Source: Clostridiales bacterium
GTDB taxonomy: Bacteria; Bacillota; Clostridia; Oscillospirales; CAG-272
Direction of reading: 5' to 3'
Length of the DNA: 48,301 bases
Assembly: GCA_024693345.1 (NCBI GenBank)
Contig: JAILLB010000072.1
Span: 1 to 48,301, forward strand
Both the position numbers and the translations under genes were made by a program. Positions 33,194-41,848 of the stretch are shown in pieces; position 1 is the stretch's first letter; each line of letters opens with the position of its first letter. A model generated the notes under the pieces. The model ran no database searches. It saw only the letters and a program-made list of their open reading frames with translations, and was not told the DNA's origin.

Positions 33194-34189
33194 TCATCTG
33201 TAGATAATTATAACATTCGGAAAATAGTATCCCTCGCAGATAAAATATGCAACTTCTTCTGTTGAGCAACGTTTTTCATATCTCTGAATTCCAAAACCAT
33301 AGTTCGATTTTCCATCATACCATTCATTAACCAATTCCGTAATCATGAACTGACATGTGCCGCCTGGATTGTTAATCAGATCATTTTCTGAAAGTATAAT
33401 GAAACCATCGTCATATATCTTTCCGAGATTATTCACATCAAAACTGTCACCATTAGCACTATCAGGCAACCATTCTTCATCAATTGAATACAATCTCAAA
33501 ACTATTTGACCGGGACCTTCAGTCGGAGCTGTTGTATACCAATAAATCAATTGTGCATAATCTATTTGCGCATCTTCGGGCAAAGTAGGCAAATTGAAAT
33601 AACACAAAAGCACATTGTCTTTTTCGAATGGCAATCTTTCTTCGTTGCAATATTGTCTGCTCGGATTACTAAAATCTACCATGGTATCGCAGAAACCATA
33701 ATCATTCAGCGATTGTCCGTCGGTCACATCAACAAAAACCGCTTGTTGTCCAACACTTGAAGGGACTGTCCAGTCGTACAAATCTTCCCATTTTCCTTGT
33801 TCATTCATAGCATGGATTGGAAACGGGTATATTACCGCTTCAAAACTGCCATCAGAAAAAGCATATTGTTTAACATACTCTTCTCGCAAAGACACTATCT
33901 CTATACATCCATTCTCAGCCAATTCATCTCTTCTTTCGTATAATTCTCGTTTATATTCCGGTATTGAAAAACCGTATATTGTTATGGATGAGCCCAAGAG
34001 AGCCCCTATAACAAGCAAAACAAGTAAACTGTTCAAAACAATTTTGCGTAATGTTTTATTATTCATTCTTCTGTGCAGTGTCTCACATGAATAAGTTTTT
34101 TCTCCACCATCATCCATGTCGCTTTGTATTTCCATCCATGTTGCCTCAACAACAGATTTGTTTAAATACTCTTTTAAATTCTTTTTCAT
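33194..34189 (-). CDS. Membrane-anchored DNRLRE-domain protein, partner of the sigma factor
   Basis: A 331-residue protein. Residues 1-45 are cytoplasmic and charged (KKNLKEYLNKSVVEATWMEI). One membrane helix follows at about 49-70 (LRKIVLNSLLVLLVIGALLG), then about 260 outside residues. The outer part from about residue 150 resembles DNRLRE modules: FVDVTDGQSLNDYG, CYFNLPTLPEDAQIDYAQLIYW, and MITELVNEWYDGKSNYGFGI near the end. Such modules are usually found next to RHS/YD-repeat or cell-wall proteins. It begins eight bases after the sigma factor stop, the standard position for an anti-sigma factor, although no zinc HxxxCxxC motif is present. A membrane sensor controlling the sigma factor is the likely role (inference). 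The ATG at 34189 has GTGAGG upstream. Confidence 0.7.
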   Translation of the reverse strand: MKKNLKEYLNKSVVEATWMEIQSDMDDGGEKTYSCETLHRRMNNKTLRKIVLNSLLVLLVIGALLGSSITIYGFSIPEYKRELYERRDELAENGCIEIVSLREEYVKQYAFSDGSFEAVIYPFPIHAMNEQGKWEDLYDWTVPSSVGQQAVFVDVTDGQSLNDYGFCDTMVDFSNPSRQYCNEERLPFEKDNVLLCYFNLPTLPEDAQIDYAQLIYWYTTAPTEGPGQIVLRLYSIDEEWLPDSANGDSFDVNNLGKIYDDGFIILSENDLINNPGGTCQFMITELVNEWYDGKSNYGFGIQRYEKRCSTEEVAYFICEGYYFPNVIIIYR

Positions 34190-34197
34190 TACTAGCC

Positions 34198-34731
34198 TCA
34201 CTTAATCTCGTTCAATTCTTCAGCAATAATCTTTCTGGCTTTTTGCAATCTGTAGTAAACTGTTTTTTCATCGATTCCCAGCTGGCTTGCAATTTCTTCA
34301 ACACGCAAATCATAACCATACTTCAAAACCATCGGGGCTCTTAAATTGTAGTCTAAATGACTGATCAAAAAACCGACTCTTTCTGCACTTATCTTGTTGA
34401 TTACATATTCATCCAGATCCAAAGAGTCTGGATAATCTTCATCGCTTTCAGATATGTAGTCGACTCTTGAATTATTCATGCAGTTATATAATTCATTGTG
34501 AAGAATTGAAAAAACGTATGCTTTTTCATTTTTAATCTTGGCACGATCGGGAAGGTATTTCAAAAGACGGACATATGTGTTTTGAACAACATCTTCCGCT
34601 TCTGTCACATTATCCTTTCCTCTCATTAAAAAAACTTTTTTTCTTGCATAACTTACCAATTCTTTGTTGTATTTTCTGCATATGTTGTCAACGAACCTTT
34701 GACGTTCATCGCTACTCTTCTTGTTACTCAA
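34198..34731 (-). CDS. Sigma-70-family (ECF-like) RNA polymerase sigma factor
   Basis: 177 residues with sigma region 2 (about 20-95: NVTEAEDVVQNTYVRLLKYL and KAYVFSILHNELYNCM) and region 4 (about 120-172: RAPMVLKYGYDLRVEEIASQLG...TVYYRLQKARKII), with no regions 1 or 3. It starts at a TTG with AGGAGAG seven bases upstream. The next gene is a membrane protein with an extracytoplasmic domain, as in sigma/anti-sigma pairs. A possible self-recognised promoter (TGAAAC, 18 bases, CGTTAT) lies in the leader at about 34744-34782. Which genes it controls cannot be told from here. Confidence 0.88.
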   Translation of the reverse strand: MSNKKSSDERQRFVDNICRKYNKELVSYARKKVFLMRGKDNVTEAEDVVQNTYVRLLKYLPDRAKIKNEKAYVFSILHNELYNCMNNSRVDYISESDEDYPDSLDLDEYVINKISAERVGFLISHLDYNLRAPMVLKYGYDLRVEEIASQLGIDEKTVYYRLQKARKIIAEELNEIK

Positions 34732-34925
34732 TTTGCTCTCCTAACTATAACGGTGATATATCTTTTGTCGTGTCGTTTCAAAACCTCTATGCTCCTTGTT
34801 TTATGTATTTTTCAAATGCTCGATGTTCCGCGGAAGCATTGCATTCTACTAGTAATGACCCCGTTTTTATATTTTTTTCTAACCATTTTCGAAAAAAAGA
34901 GACAAATCCACATGATTATCGTAAA

Positions 34926-34961
34926 ACATGCACAAGCCTCGTCAAGAGGTTTTGTGCATGT
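34926..34961 (-). terminator. Terminator overlapping the end of the ABC ATPase gene
   Basis: A 10-bp stem ACATGCACAA/TTGTGCATGT with an inner CCTC/GAGG pairing. The T-run is short on the minus strand (TTTT) and stronger on the plus strand. The stop codon of the ATPase gene (34944-34942) lies in the loop region, so the last codons form the 5' arm. Confidence 0.7.
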
Positions 34962-35541
34962 TTTTGTTATCTATTTTGTATATTTCATTGGTAAAATATG
35001 CAGCTTCTTCCGGATCGTGAGTAACCATTATTACAATCTTGTCCTTCAGAAATTCTTTGAGATATTCCATTATATCTCCCCTTGTCTTTTCATCAAGACC
35101 TCTGAATGGTTCGTCGAGTAGATAAATGTCTCTGTTCGAAGCAACTGCTCTGGCTATGGATACCCTTTGAGCCATCCCCGTTGAAAGCTTTGAAGGCTTT
35201 GACATAACCTCGTTTTCCAATCCCATCTTTTTCAGGATTTCTCTGGCAGTCTCCTCGTTTTCACTCTTTTTTCCATCCATCGAGCATGTCACATTTTTCA
35301 GCACATTTACACTATCGAAGAGGTTCGGATTGGCAAAAACAAATGCTATTTTCCCTTCTACTTCAACACTTCCACGGTCCGGTTTTTCCAAACCTGAAAC
35401 AAGTCTTAAAAAAGTTGTTTTTCCGGTTCCTGATTCACCCATCAAAGCAACAAATCCACTTTCCATATCGAAGGAAACATCTGCAAAGATATCTTTGTCT
35501 TCATAAGACTTAAACATGTTTTTTACGGATATTCTAGCCAT
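34942..35541 (-). CDS. ABC transporter ATPase (SsuB/TauB-like)
   Basis: A compact 199-residue ABC ATPase with Walker A GESGTGKTT (residues 35-43), an atypical signature LSTGMAQRVS in place of LSGG, Walker B DIYLLDEPF and the switch His in MVTHDPEE. It is shorter than typical SsuB/TauB (about 240-260), having lost C-terminal residues; the gene ends inside its terminator. It overlaps the permease gene by eight bases and energises the importer formed by the next two upstream genes. Substrate unknown. Confidence 0.88.
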   Translation of the reverse strand: MARISVKNMFKSYEDKDIFADVSFDMESGFVALMGESGTGKTTFLRLVSGLEKPDRGSVEVEGKIAFVFANPNLFDSVNVLKNVTCSMDGKKSENEETAREILKKMGLENEVMSKPSKLSTGMAQRVSIARAVASNRDIYLLDEPFRGLDEKTRGDIMEYLKEFLKDKIVIMVTHDPEEAAYFTNEIYKIDNKNMHKTS

Positions 35542-36286
35542 TCGCTTTGCCTCCGATCTTGGATATTAAGCTTATTAGGAGCTTTTCGATGACAAAACTC
35601 AATAGAATCACGACGATTGTCCATGCAAAAAGATCTGTAGATTCAAGATAAATCTTTGCGTCATATAGCATTGTGCCTATCGAGATTGCGGGCACACATA
35701 TTACTTCTGCAGCAACTCCTGCTTTCCAAGCTATTCCAAGTGCAGATTTGGAACCTGCAATGAAATACGGAGTAATGGATGGAATCCAAAGCATTGTAAT
35801 CTTCTTTTTTGTGTTGAAGTTATATATCTTCGCTGTCTCTGTGAGGTTTTCCGGAATGTTGTCAAAACCGTTGCGGACATTTTCGTAAATGATCGGTACA
35901 ACAATCAGGATAGAAGCCAGGATTGGTATTATTCCCTTCGCGAAAATGAACAAAAGAAGGATTATAATCGAGGCAACAGGTGTCGACTTTATTACTGAAA
36001 CCGCAGGCGAAACAATTGCATCTACAATTGAAGACATTTTGCTCACAACCGCCAGCAAAACTCCCAAAAGAACACCTGACAAAAGGCCTGCAAATATCCT
36101 TGCAATAGAATTGAGACATGTAATGTAAAAGTCTCCCGTAATGAGGAGTTCACCTAGTCTTATTGCAACAGAAACAGGGGAAGGCAGAATTACTGCCTTT
36201 CCCACAATCAAGCTTAGTATTTCCCATAGTCCGATCCAGAAGACCAGAGCTATCAAAACCTTCAAAACTTTGTGTTTCTTAATCAT
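35534..36286 (-). CDS. ABC transporter permease (SsuC/TauC-like)
   Basis: 250 residues with about six membrane helices and the EAA loop region around IPENLTETAKIYNFNTKKKITMLWIPSI (about residues 145-172), followed by the conserved SALGIAWKAGVAAE. This is the BPD_transp_1 type of nitrate/sulfonate/taurine/thiamine-precursor importers. It overlaps the substrate-binding gene by four bases and the ATPase gene by eight, so all three are translated together. Confidence 0.92.
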   Translation of the reverse strand: MIKKHKVLKVLIALVFWIGLWEILSLIVGKAVILPSPVSVAIRLGELLITGDFYITCLNSIARIFAGLLSGVLLGVLLAVVSKMSSIVDAIVSPAVSVIKSTPVASIIILLLFIFAKGIIPILASILIVVPIIYENVRNGFDNIPENLTETAKIYNFNTKKKITMLWIPSITPYFIAGSKSALGIAWKAGVAAEVICVPAISIGTMLYDAKIYLESTDLFAWTIVVILLSFVIEKLLISLISKIGGKANG

Positions 36287-37272
36287 TTGACATTGGCATA
36301 GAAGTCTTCAGAAGGCATCTTTCCTCCGACAGATTTCGGATTTGCCTCAAAGAGGACTCCCAGCATTCCTTTCATATATGAGACACCGACATCGCCGTAT
36401 ACACATACTATGTTGCAGTTCGGTATTGCATTCTGAGCAACTTTTTCACTTGGAACAATTCCGTATTTAGCTACTATCTTTGATGCATCTTCAACATTTT
36501 CATTTATATATTTTACTGAAGCGGAATAGTCTTCAAGAAACTTCTTTACAGCTTCCTTGTTGTTTTTCAGAAGCTTGTTGCTGACAACTATAACACCCTG
36601 AACAAGTGAAGTTGTACTCACTTTGTCCCACTCTTCGGTCAGGTTTAGAGCTACTCTGTAAGTGCCTGTCTGAGAAGCAAATTTTGTGCTTGTGACAAAT
36701 GGTTCAGGTATGATGGCAACATCTATTGTCCCTGATGCAAGTTTTGAAGATATTTCAGATGTGTCTGCAACAAATTCAAGTGTCAGGTCTGTTTCCGGGT
36801 CAATGTTGTTAGCCTTCAGAACATAATTAATAATGTACTCGGGAGTTGCACCCTGGCCTGTTGTATAAACGGTTTTGCCCTTCAGATCCTGAAGAGAATT
36901 AATGCTGTTTCCGTTTTCAACTACGTACAGTACTCCCAGAGTATTAACAGCCAAGAAGCTGTAATCTGCTCCCTTGTTGAATACTACAGAAGCAAGGTTG
37001 ACAGGCATCGCTATTATGTCATATGTGCCAGCAATTGCTGCTGCGGAGACATCACTTGTGTCAGAAGCAAGTGTGACTTCGTAATCGTTTTTCGTCAGTT
37101 TGTTTTCTGAATCGTCCCAGAGTTTTGACAGACCGATACCGGTAGGTCCTTTAAGTGCCAGAACCGTGAGTTTTGTTTTTTCTTCATCTTTTTTCTGTGT
37201 GTTGCATCCCGTCAGTACAACAAGTGCCAACACAGCCAGCGCTAGTATTAATGCTGCGATTCTTTTATTCAT
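36283..37272 (-). CDS. ABC transporter substrate-binding lipoprotein
   Basis: 329 residues. Lipoprotein signal with lipobox VLTGC (Cys at about residue 23), then a periplasmic-binding-protein-II fold of the NMT1/SsuA/TauA kind: LKGPTGIGLSKLWDD, YDIIAMPVNLASVVFNKG, LQDLKGKTVYTTGQGATPEYI and DVAIIPEPFVTS. The ATG at 37272 has GGGGAGG seven bases upstream. Family members bind sulfonates, nitrate, hydroxymethylpyrimidine precursors or polyamine-like molecules; nothing here decides which. Second gene of the Crp-family regulator operon, 14 bases after the regulator. Confidence 0.92.
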   Translation of the reverse strand: MNKRIAALILALAVLALVVLTGCNTQKKDEEKTKLTVLALKGPTGIGLSKLWDDSENKLTKNDYEVTLASDTSDVSAAAIAGTYDIIAMPVNLASVVFNKGADYSFLAVNTLGVLYVVENGNSINSLQDLKGKTVYTTGQGATPEYIINYVLKANNIDPETDLTLEFVADTSEISSKLASGTIDVAIIPEPFVTSTKFASQTGTYRVALNLTEEWDKVSTTSLVQGVIVVSNKLLKNNKEAVKKFLEDYSASVKYINENVEDASKIVAKYGIVPSEKVAQNAIPNCNIVCVYGDVGVSYMKGMLGVLFEANPKSVGGKMPSEDFYANVK

Positions 37273-37286
37273 TTTGTTCCTCCCCG

Positions 37287-37934
37287 TCACTGAACATTTA
37301 ATTTCTCTCTGGATAGTATTTTCACTACCCCGTTCGTATATTCAATGGCATTAATATCTTGGAGCTCTCTTAAAGCTCTGTATAGAGATGATCTCCCTAT
37401 GTTCAATTGTTTAGACAGCGTCGCGCCGACTACCCGTATTTCATCCGAGTCCTGGCTCAGAAGGAATCTTGAAAGCGCATCCTGGGTGGTCGGGGTCGCA
37501 AATGTGGAAATTTTCTTGTTCAAAAACCTGATTCTGTCAGTCAAAAATCTTATGTATGAAAGGTTCAGTTCCCTGTCCTCCAGAATATATGTTATGAACT
37601 TGTCTTCAGATATGAACAGTATTTCAGACTGAGTCTTGGAAACAATGCAGCTCACGTTTTCTTCTTCACTAGAAAAAACTGAAGTTACACCGAAAACATT
37701 TCCTTCTTTAAGTGTGTTCAATACCACTTTGTTTCCGCTGTTTTTCTCTTCAGCCAGTATCGTTCCGAACAGTACAACCCCTATATGTTTGGAGTAATGT
37801 TTGTAATCGGAAATGACCTGACCTTTGGAAAACAAGATGGTTTCCTCAGAAGAAATCTTTTCTATTGTTTTTCTGTCTGCATCCCTGAAAATATCTGCAT
37901 ATGACAGCATCTCGATAATAACGTCTTTTGTCAT
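37287..37934 (-). CDS. Crp/Fnr-family transcriptional regulator
   Basis: 215 residues. The N-terminal cyclic-nucleotide-binding-type beta-roll (about 15-120, with VLFGTILAEE and LKEGNVFGVTSVFS), a dimerisation helix and a C-terminal winged helix (about 145-210, with TQDALSRFLLSQ and IGRSSLYRALRELQDINAI). It has only one cysteine, so it is not an FNR-type Fe-S sensor. The cAMP-contacting Arg is not evident, so the effector is unknown. It is the first gene of the operon with the ABC importer, and the promoter has a perfect palindrome immediately downstream, which suggests that it regulates itself and the importer. The ATG at 37934 has AGGAGAG six bases upstream. Confidence 0.88.
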   Translation of the reverse strand: MTKDVIIEMLSYADIFRDADRKTIEKISSEETILFSKGQVISDYKHYSKHIGVVLFGTILAEEKNSGNKVVLNTLKEGNVFGVTSVFSSEEENVSCIVSKTQSEILFISEDKFITYILEDRELNLSYIRFLTDRIRFLNKKISTFATPTTQDALSRFLLSQDSDEIRVVGATLSKQLNIGRSSLYRALRELQDINAIEYTNGVVKILSREKLNVQ

Positions 37935-37944
37935 AATCTCTCCT

Positions 37945-37968
37945 AATGTGTGCCATTTGGCACACATT
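37945..37968. promoter_or_regulatory. Operator 1: perfect 24-bp palindrome before the Crp-family gene
   Basis: Arms AATGTGTGCCA and TGGCACACATT flank a TT centre, with no mismatch. It sits just downstream of the -10 and ends five bases before the SD. That position would block transcription, so autorepression is expected if the Crp-family protein binds here. Confidence 0.75.
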
Positions 37969-37969
37969 T

Positions 37970-37998
37970 ATGTTATCACAATTTGGATGTAATGTCAA
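37970..37998 (-). promoter_or_regulatory. Promoter of the Crp-family regulator / ABC importer operon
   Basis: TTGACA (37998-37993), 17-base spacer, TAACAT (37975-37970) on the minus strand. It is framed by the two operator sites. Confidence 0.8.
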
Positions 37999-38003
37999 CG
38001 AAA

Positions 38004-38025
38004 AATGGTTCATTTGGCACACAAA
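38004..38025. promoter_or_regulatory. Operator 2: half-conserved copy of the palindrome
   Basis: CATTTGGCACACAAA repeats the centre and right arm of operator 1 exactly, while the left arm is degenerate. It lies about five bases upstream of the -35 of the regulator operon and about 25 bases from the -35 of the divergent asnS promoter. Confidence 0.55.
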
Positions 38026-38048
38026 TTCCACATTCTCATCTGTTTTTG

Positions 38049-38077
38049 TTGTATATTCTTTTAATTTGTCATATAAT
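38049..38077 (+). promoter_or_regulatory. Promoter of asnS operon
   Basis: TTGTAT (38049-38054), 17-base spacer, TATAAT (38072-38077), 35 bases before the ATG. The leader is too short for a T-box. Confidence 0.7.
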
Positions 38078-38112
38078 AAAATGAAATCTAAAAGAAAAAG
38101 GTACCTTTAACT

Positions 38113-39507
38113 ATGGAAAGAACTTGGGTAAAAGACATTTACACTGACATGACATCGTTTGGTGGAAAAGATATAAAGGTGTGCGGATGGGTGAGATCTG
38201 TCCGTGCAAGCAACGCGTTTGGATTTATAGTACTGAATGACGGAAGTTGTTTCGGCAACATTCAGGTTGTGTTTGAAGCAGACAAGCTGTCAAACTACAC
38301 TGACATTGCAAGACAGAACGTAGGCGCAGCACTCAATGTGGAAGGAAAACTTGTCCTTACACCCGATGCTCCTCAGCCGTTTGAAATCCACGCTTTGACA
38401 ATCGAGATAGAAGGAACATCAACTCCGGACTTCCCGATTCAGAAGAAGCGCCACACAGCAGAATTTCTGCGCACCATTCCTCACCTGAGAGCACGTGCAA
38501 ACATATACAATGCTGCTTTCAGAGTAAGATCGGTTGCTGCATATGCTATCCATAAATTCTTCCAGGACAGAGGATTTGTTTATGCTCAGACTCCCCTTAT
38601 AACGGTATCTGACTGCGAAGGTGCAGGCGAGATGTTCAGAGTAACTTCACTCGACCTTGACAAACTTCCGAGAACAGAAGAAGGAAAAATAGACTACTCA
38701 CAGGATTTCTTCGGAAAAGAATCATTCCTCACCGTATCAGGACAGCTCCAGGGCGAAACAATGGCTCAGGTATATTCAAAAATATATACATTCGGACCTA
38801 CTTTCAGAGCTGAAAAATCCTATACACAGAGACATGCAGCTGAATTCTGGATGATTGAACCTGAAATAGCATTTGCAGATCTTGAAGACGATATGCAGCT
38901 CGCCGAAGCAATGACAAAATACGTAATCGGTTATGTCCTTGACAACTGCAAGCAGGAACTCGAATTCTTCAACAAATTCGTCGACACAGGCCTGATTGAA
39001 AGACTGACAAACGTAGTTTCAAATGATTTTGCAAGAGTCTCATACACAGAAGCAATCGACCTTCTTTTGAAAAGCGGCGTCGAATTTGAATACACTCCTT
39101 TCTGGGGATGCGACATGCAGACGGAACACGAGAGATATCTGTGCGAACAGGTATTCAAAAAACCTGTGTTTGTATACAACTATCCGAAGGAAATAAAGGC
39201 GTTCTACATGCGCTTGAACGACGACGGAAAGACAGTTGCCGCAGCAGATATGCTTGTTCCCGGAATCGGAGAACTCATAGGCGGATCACAGCGTGAAGAA
39301 AGACTCGACATGCTTGAAGAAGCATACAAGAGATTCGGTCTGAATCCGGATGACTACTGGTGGTATACAGAACTCCGCAAATACGGAAGCACACACCATG
39401 CAGGATTCGGTCTTGGCTTTGAGAGACTCATAATGTACGTAACAGGCATTTCAAACATCAGAGACGTTGAACTCTTCCCGAGAACAACGGGCAATGCAGA
39501 TATTTAA
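38113..39507 (+). CDS. asnS: Asparaginyl-tRNA synthetase
   Basis: Class II synthetase charging tRNA(Asn). Of 464 residues, about 1-110 are the OB-fold anticodon-binding domain ([23 protein letters not shown]). The catalytic domain has motif 2 [22 protein letters not shown] and motif 3 [15 protein letters not shown] near the end. The AsnRS-type motif-2 loop (EFWMIEPE, not EFTMLEME) separates it from aspartyl- and lysyl-tRNA synthetases. Its presence means that Asn-tRNA can be made directly, without relying only on GatCAB. The SD is weak (AAGG at 12 bases). First gene of asnS-aspartate aminotransferase-ddl-coaW. Confidence 0.97.
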   Translation: MERTWVKDIYTDMTSFGGKDIKVCGWVRSVRASNAFGFIVLNDGSCFGNIQVVFEADKLSNYTDIARQNVGAALNVEGKLVLTPDAPQPFEIHALTIEIEGTSTPDFPIQKKRHTAEFLRTIPHLRARANIYNAAFRVRSVAAYAIHKFFQDRGFVYAQTPLITVSDCEGAGEMFRVTSLDLDKLPRTEEGKIDYSQDFFGKESFLTVSGQLQGETMAQVYSKIYTFGPTFRAEKSYTQRHAAEFWMIEPEIAFADLEDDMQLAEAMTKYVIGYVLDNCKQELEFFNKFVDTGLIERLTNVVSNDFARVSYTEAIDLLLKSGVEFEYTPFWGCDMQTEHERYLCEQVFKKPVFVYNYPKEIKAFYMRLNDDGKTVAAADMLVPGIGELIGGSQREERLDMLEEAYKRFGLNPDDYWWYTELRKYGSTHHAGFGLGFERLIMYVTGISNIRDVELFPRTTGNADI

Positions 39508-39520
39508 TTCGAGGCACAAA

Positions 39521-40807
39521 ATGGCAAAAAAGTATGTTGACATGAGCAAGGAAGAACTCACCGGGCTCAATTCAGAACTTCAGAAACAGTACGAAGACAT
39601 AGTATCAAGCGGTATTTCTCTCGACCTTTCCAGAGGAAAGCCGAGCAAGGAACAGCTCGATGTATCAGAAGGTCTCTTCTCTGCTCTCAGCAGCAGCTCC
39701 CAGTGCGTTTCAAGCACAGGATTTGATGTAAGAAACTATGGACTTTTGCAGGGCGTTGAAGAAGCAAGAAATCTTTTCGCTGATCTTCTCGGAGTCGACC
39801 CCGAAAACATCCTTGTAGGTGGCAACTCAAGTCTTACAATGCAGTATGACGCATTTGCAAGATGCATGCTCTTCGGTGTAGGTGAGCATAGAATGTCATG
39901 GATTCGCCAGGGAGACGCTAAGATTTTGTGCCCGTCACCCGGTTATGACAGACATTTTGCAATTTGTGAAGAGTTCAGAACTCCCATGATTCCGGTAAGA
40001 CTGACAGGCCACGGACCGGATATGGATCAGGTTGAAGAGCTTGTTGCTAATGACCCGACAATAAAAGGTATGTTCTGCGTTCCGAAATATTCTAACCCGA
40101 CGGGTGAGACGTATGATGAAAAGACAATAAGAAGAATTGCCGAACTTAACCCGGCCGCAAAAGACTTCAGAATTTTCTGGGACAACGCATACCTCTACCA
40201 TGATTTCGGAAAAGTAACTGATGTTGCCAACATCTTTGATTACACAAAGGGAACGAAGAACGAAGACATGGTTTATGAGTTCTTCTCAACATCAAAAATT
40301 ACATTCCCCGGATCAGGCGTAGCCGTAATGGCAACAAGCAAGGCGAACATAGACTTTGCAATGAAACACATGTCTGTACAGAGCATCAACTCGGATAAGA
40401 TAAACCAGATGAGACATGTTATATTCATCAAAAACGCTGAAAACCTGAAAGAACACATGAAAAAGCATGCTGCAATCCTGAAACCGAAATTTGAACTTGT
40501 GGAACAGAAATTCCATGAGGCATTTGACGGGACAGGAATTGCAACCTGGACAGAACCGAACGGCGGATATTTCATTTCACTGGATATATTCCCGAATACT
40601 GCAAAGACAACATTCAACCTCTGCAAAGCAGCAGGTTTGAAGATAACCGGAGCAGGTGCAACATTCCCGTATAAGAAAGACCCCGAGAGCAAGAATCTCA
40701 GAATTTGTCCTTCTTATGCAAGTGCAGAAGATCTTGAAAAAGCATGTGAAGTCCTCGCAGTATGCGTAAAACTTGCTGCAACAAGAAGACTTCTCGAAGT
40801 TGAGTAA
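39521..40807 (+). CDS. Aspartate aminotransferase-type PLP enzyme (class I)
   Basis: 428-residue PLP-dependent aminotransferase of the fold-type I group. It begins MAKKYVDMSKEEL, with SLDLSRGKPSKEQLD, then GLLQGVEEARNLFADLLGV, NSSLTMQYD, CPSPGYDRHF, CVPKYSNPTGET and the PLP-lysine region FFSTSKITFPGSGVAV. These match the Ic-type aspartate aminotransferases found in Clostridia and actinobacteria rather than the E. coli AspC type. A predicted Asp/oxaloacetate activity fits its place beside asnS. The start at 39521 has GAGG seven bases upstream and leaves a 13-base gap after asnS; in-frame upstream codons lie inside asnS. Confidence 0.88.
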   Translation: MAKKYVDMSKEELTGLNSELQKQYEDIVSSGISLDLSRGKPSKEQLDVSEGLFSALSSSSQCVSSTGFDVRNYGLLQGVEEARNLFADLLGVDPENILVGGNSSLTMQYDAFARCMLFGVGEHRMSWIRQGDAKILCPSPGYDRHFAICEEFRTPMIPVRLTGHGPDMDQVEELVANDPTIKGMFCVPKYSNPTGETYDEKTIRRIAELNPAAKDFRIFWDNAYLYHDFGKVTDVANIFDYTKGTKNEDMVYEFFSTSKITFPGSGVAVMATSKANIDFAMKHMSVQSINSDKINQMRHVIFIKNAENLKEHMKKHAAILKPKFELVEQKFHEAFDGTGIATWTEPNGGYFISLDIFPNTAKTTFNLCKAAGLKITGAGATFPYKKDPESKNLRICPSYASAEDLEKACEVLAVCVKLAATRRLLEVE

Positions 40808-40812
40808 TCACT

Positions 40813-41841
40813 ATGGCTAAAGACAAGAAAGTAGTAGTTCTCGCAGGAGGCTACAGTCCTGAAAGAGATGTATCGCTTGTAACCGGTTCTCTCGTTGCGG
40901 CAGCTCTGAGAAGACAAGGTTATCCGACTGCACTCGTCGACGTATATATGCCGTTTACAGGTGACTTTGAAAAGGCATTCACTCTTGAGACAAAAGAAAT
41001 TGTGAAGGAAGTTTCCACGAGAATTCCTAACCTCGAAAAGCTCAAGGAAAAATACGGCGAAGGCGACAGGCTTATAGGACGAGGTGTCATTGAACTCTGC
41101 AGACACGCAGATGTCATATACAATGCTCTTCACGGAGGCATGGGAGAAGACGGAAAGCTCCAGGCACTGTTCACTTCTCTCGGAATGAAATACACCGGAT
41201 CCAAATACGAAGCATGTCACGTATCAATGGACAAGTCTCTGACGAAAGCGGTGCTTGAACAGCACAGCATTCCGACAGCCAAGTATTTCGTCCTTGACGA
41301 GATGACAATTCCTCTCGGAATAAAGTACCCGTGTGTAATAAAGCCTTGTTCATGCGGTTCCAGTGTCGGTGTTTCATTTGCAGACAATGAAAAAGAACTG
41401 AGAAAAAATATAGAAAAAGCATTTAAATACGATGACAAAGTAATCATAGAAGACAAACTTGTCGGACGTGAGTTTACGGTGGCAGTGCTGTTCGGAAATG
41501 CTCTTCCGATTATAGAGATAAAACCGAAAACAGCTTTCTACGATTACGAAAGAAAATACCAGGCAGGTGCAACAGAAGAAATATGTCCTGCTCCTCTCAC
41601 AGAAGAACAGACTGCAAGGCTTAAACTTCTTGCCGTTCGCGCATTCTATGCGATGAGACTGACGACATATTCAAGATTTGACTTCATTCTGGACGAAAAA
41701 ACAAATGAGTTCTATTGTCTTGAAGGAAATGCTCTTCCCGGTATGACAAATACCAGCCTTGTTCCTCTGGCAGCTAAAACTGCAGGAATCAAGTACGACG
41801 ACTTATGCGAACAGATTCTTCTGGACGCAAGCGTTTTCTGA
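40813..41841 (+). CDS. ddl: D-alanine--D-alanine ligase
   Basis: ATP-grasp ligase making the D-Ala-D-Ala end of the peptidoglycan stem. The 342 residues show LAGGYSPERDVSLVTGS at the start, NALHGGMGEDGKLQ, the ATP loop KPCSCGSSVGVS, and the metal/substrate site EGNALPGMTNTSLVP. The N-terminal domain has a longer loop than E. coli DdlB. GYSPERDVS differs from the common GGxSxEHxVS in having an Arg in place of His. It starts five bases after the aminotransferase stop. Confidence 0.95.
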   Translation: MAKDKKVVVLAGGYSPERDVSLVTGSLVAAALRRQGYPTALVDVYMPFTGDFEKAFTLETKEIVKEVSTRIPNLEKLKEKYGEGDRLIGRGVIELCRHADVIYNALHGGMGEDGKLQALFTSLGMKYTGSKYEACHVSMDKSLTKAVLEQHSIPTAKYFVLDEMTIPLGIKYPCVIKPCSCGSSVGVSFADNEKELRKNIEKAFKYDDKVIIEDKLVGREFTVAVLFGNALPIIEIKPKTAFYDYERKYQAGATEEICPAPLTEEQTARLKLLAVRAFYAMRLTTYSRFDFILDEKTNEFYCLEGNALPGMTNTSLVPLAAKTAGIKYDDLCEQILLDASVF

Positions 41842-41848
41842 GGTGAAT

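Noticed and set aside
37935..38112. T-box riboswitch upstream of asnS
   Set aside because: The leader from the TATAAT to the ATG is only about 35 bases, with no specifier stem, T-box sequence or terminator.
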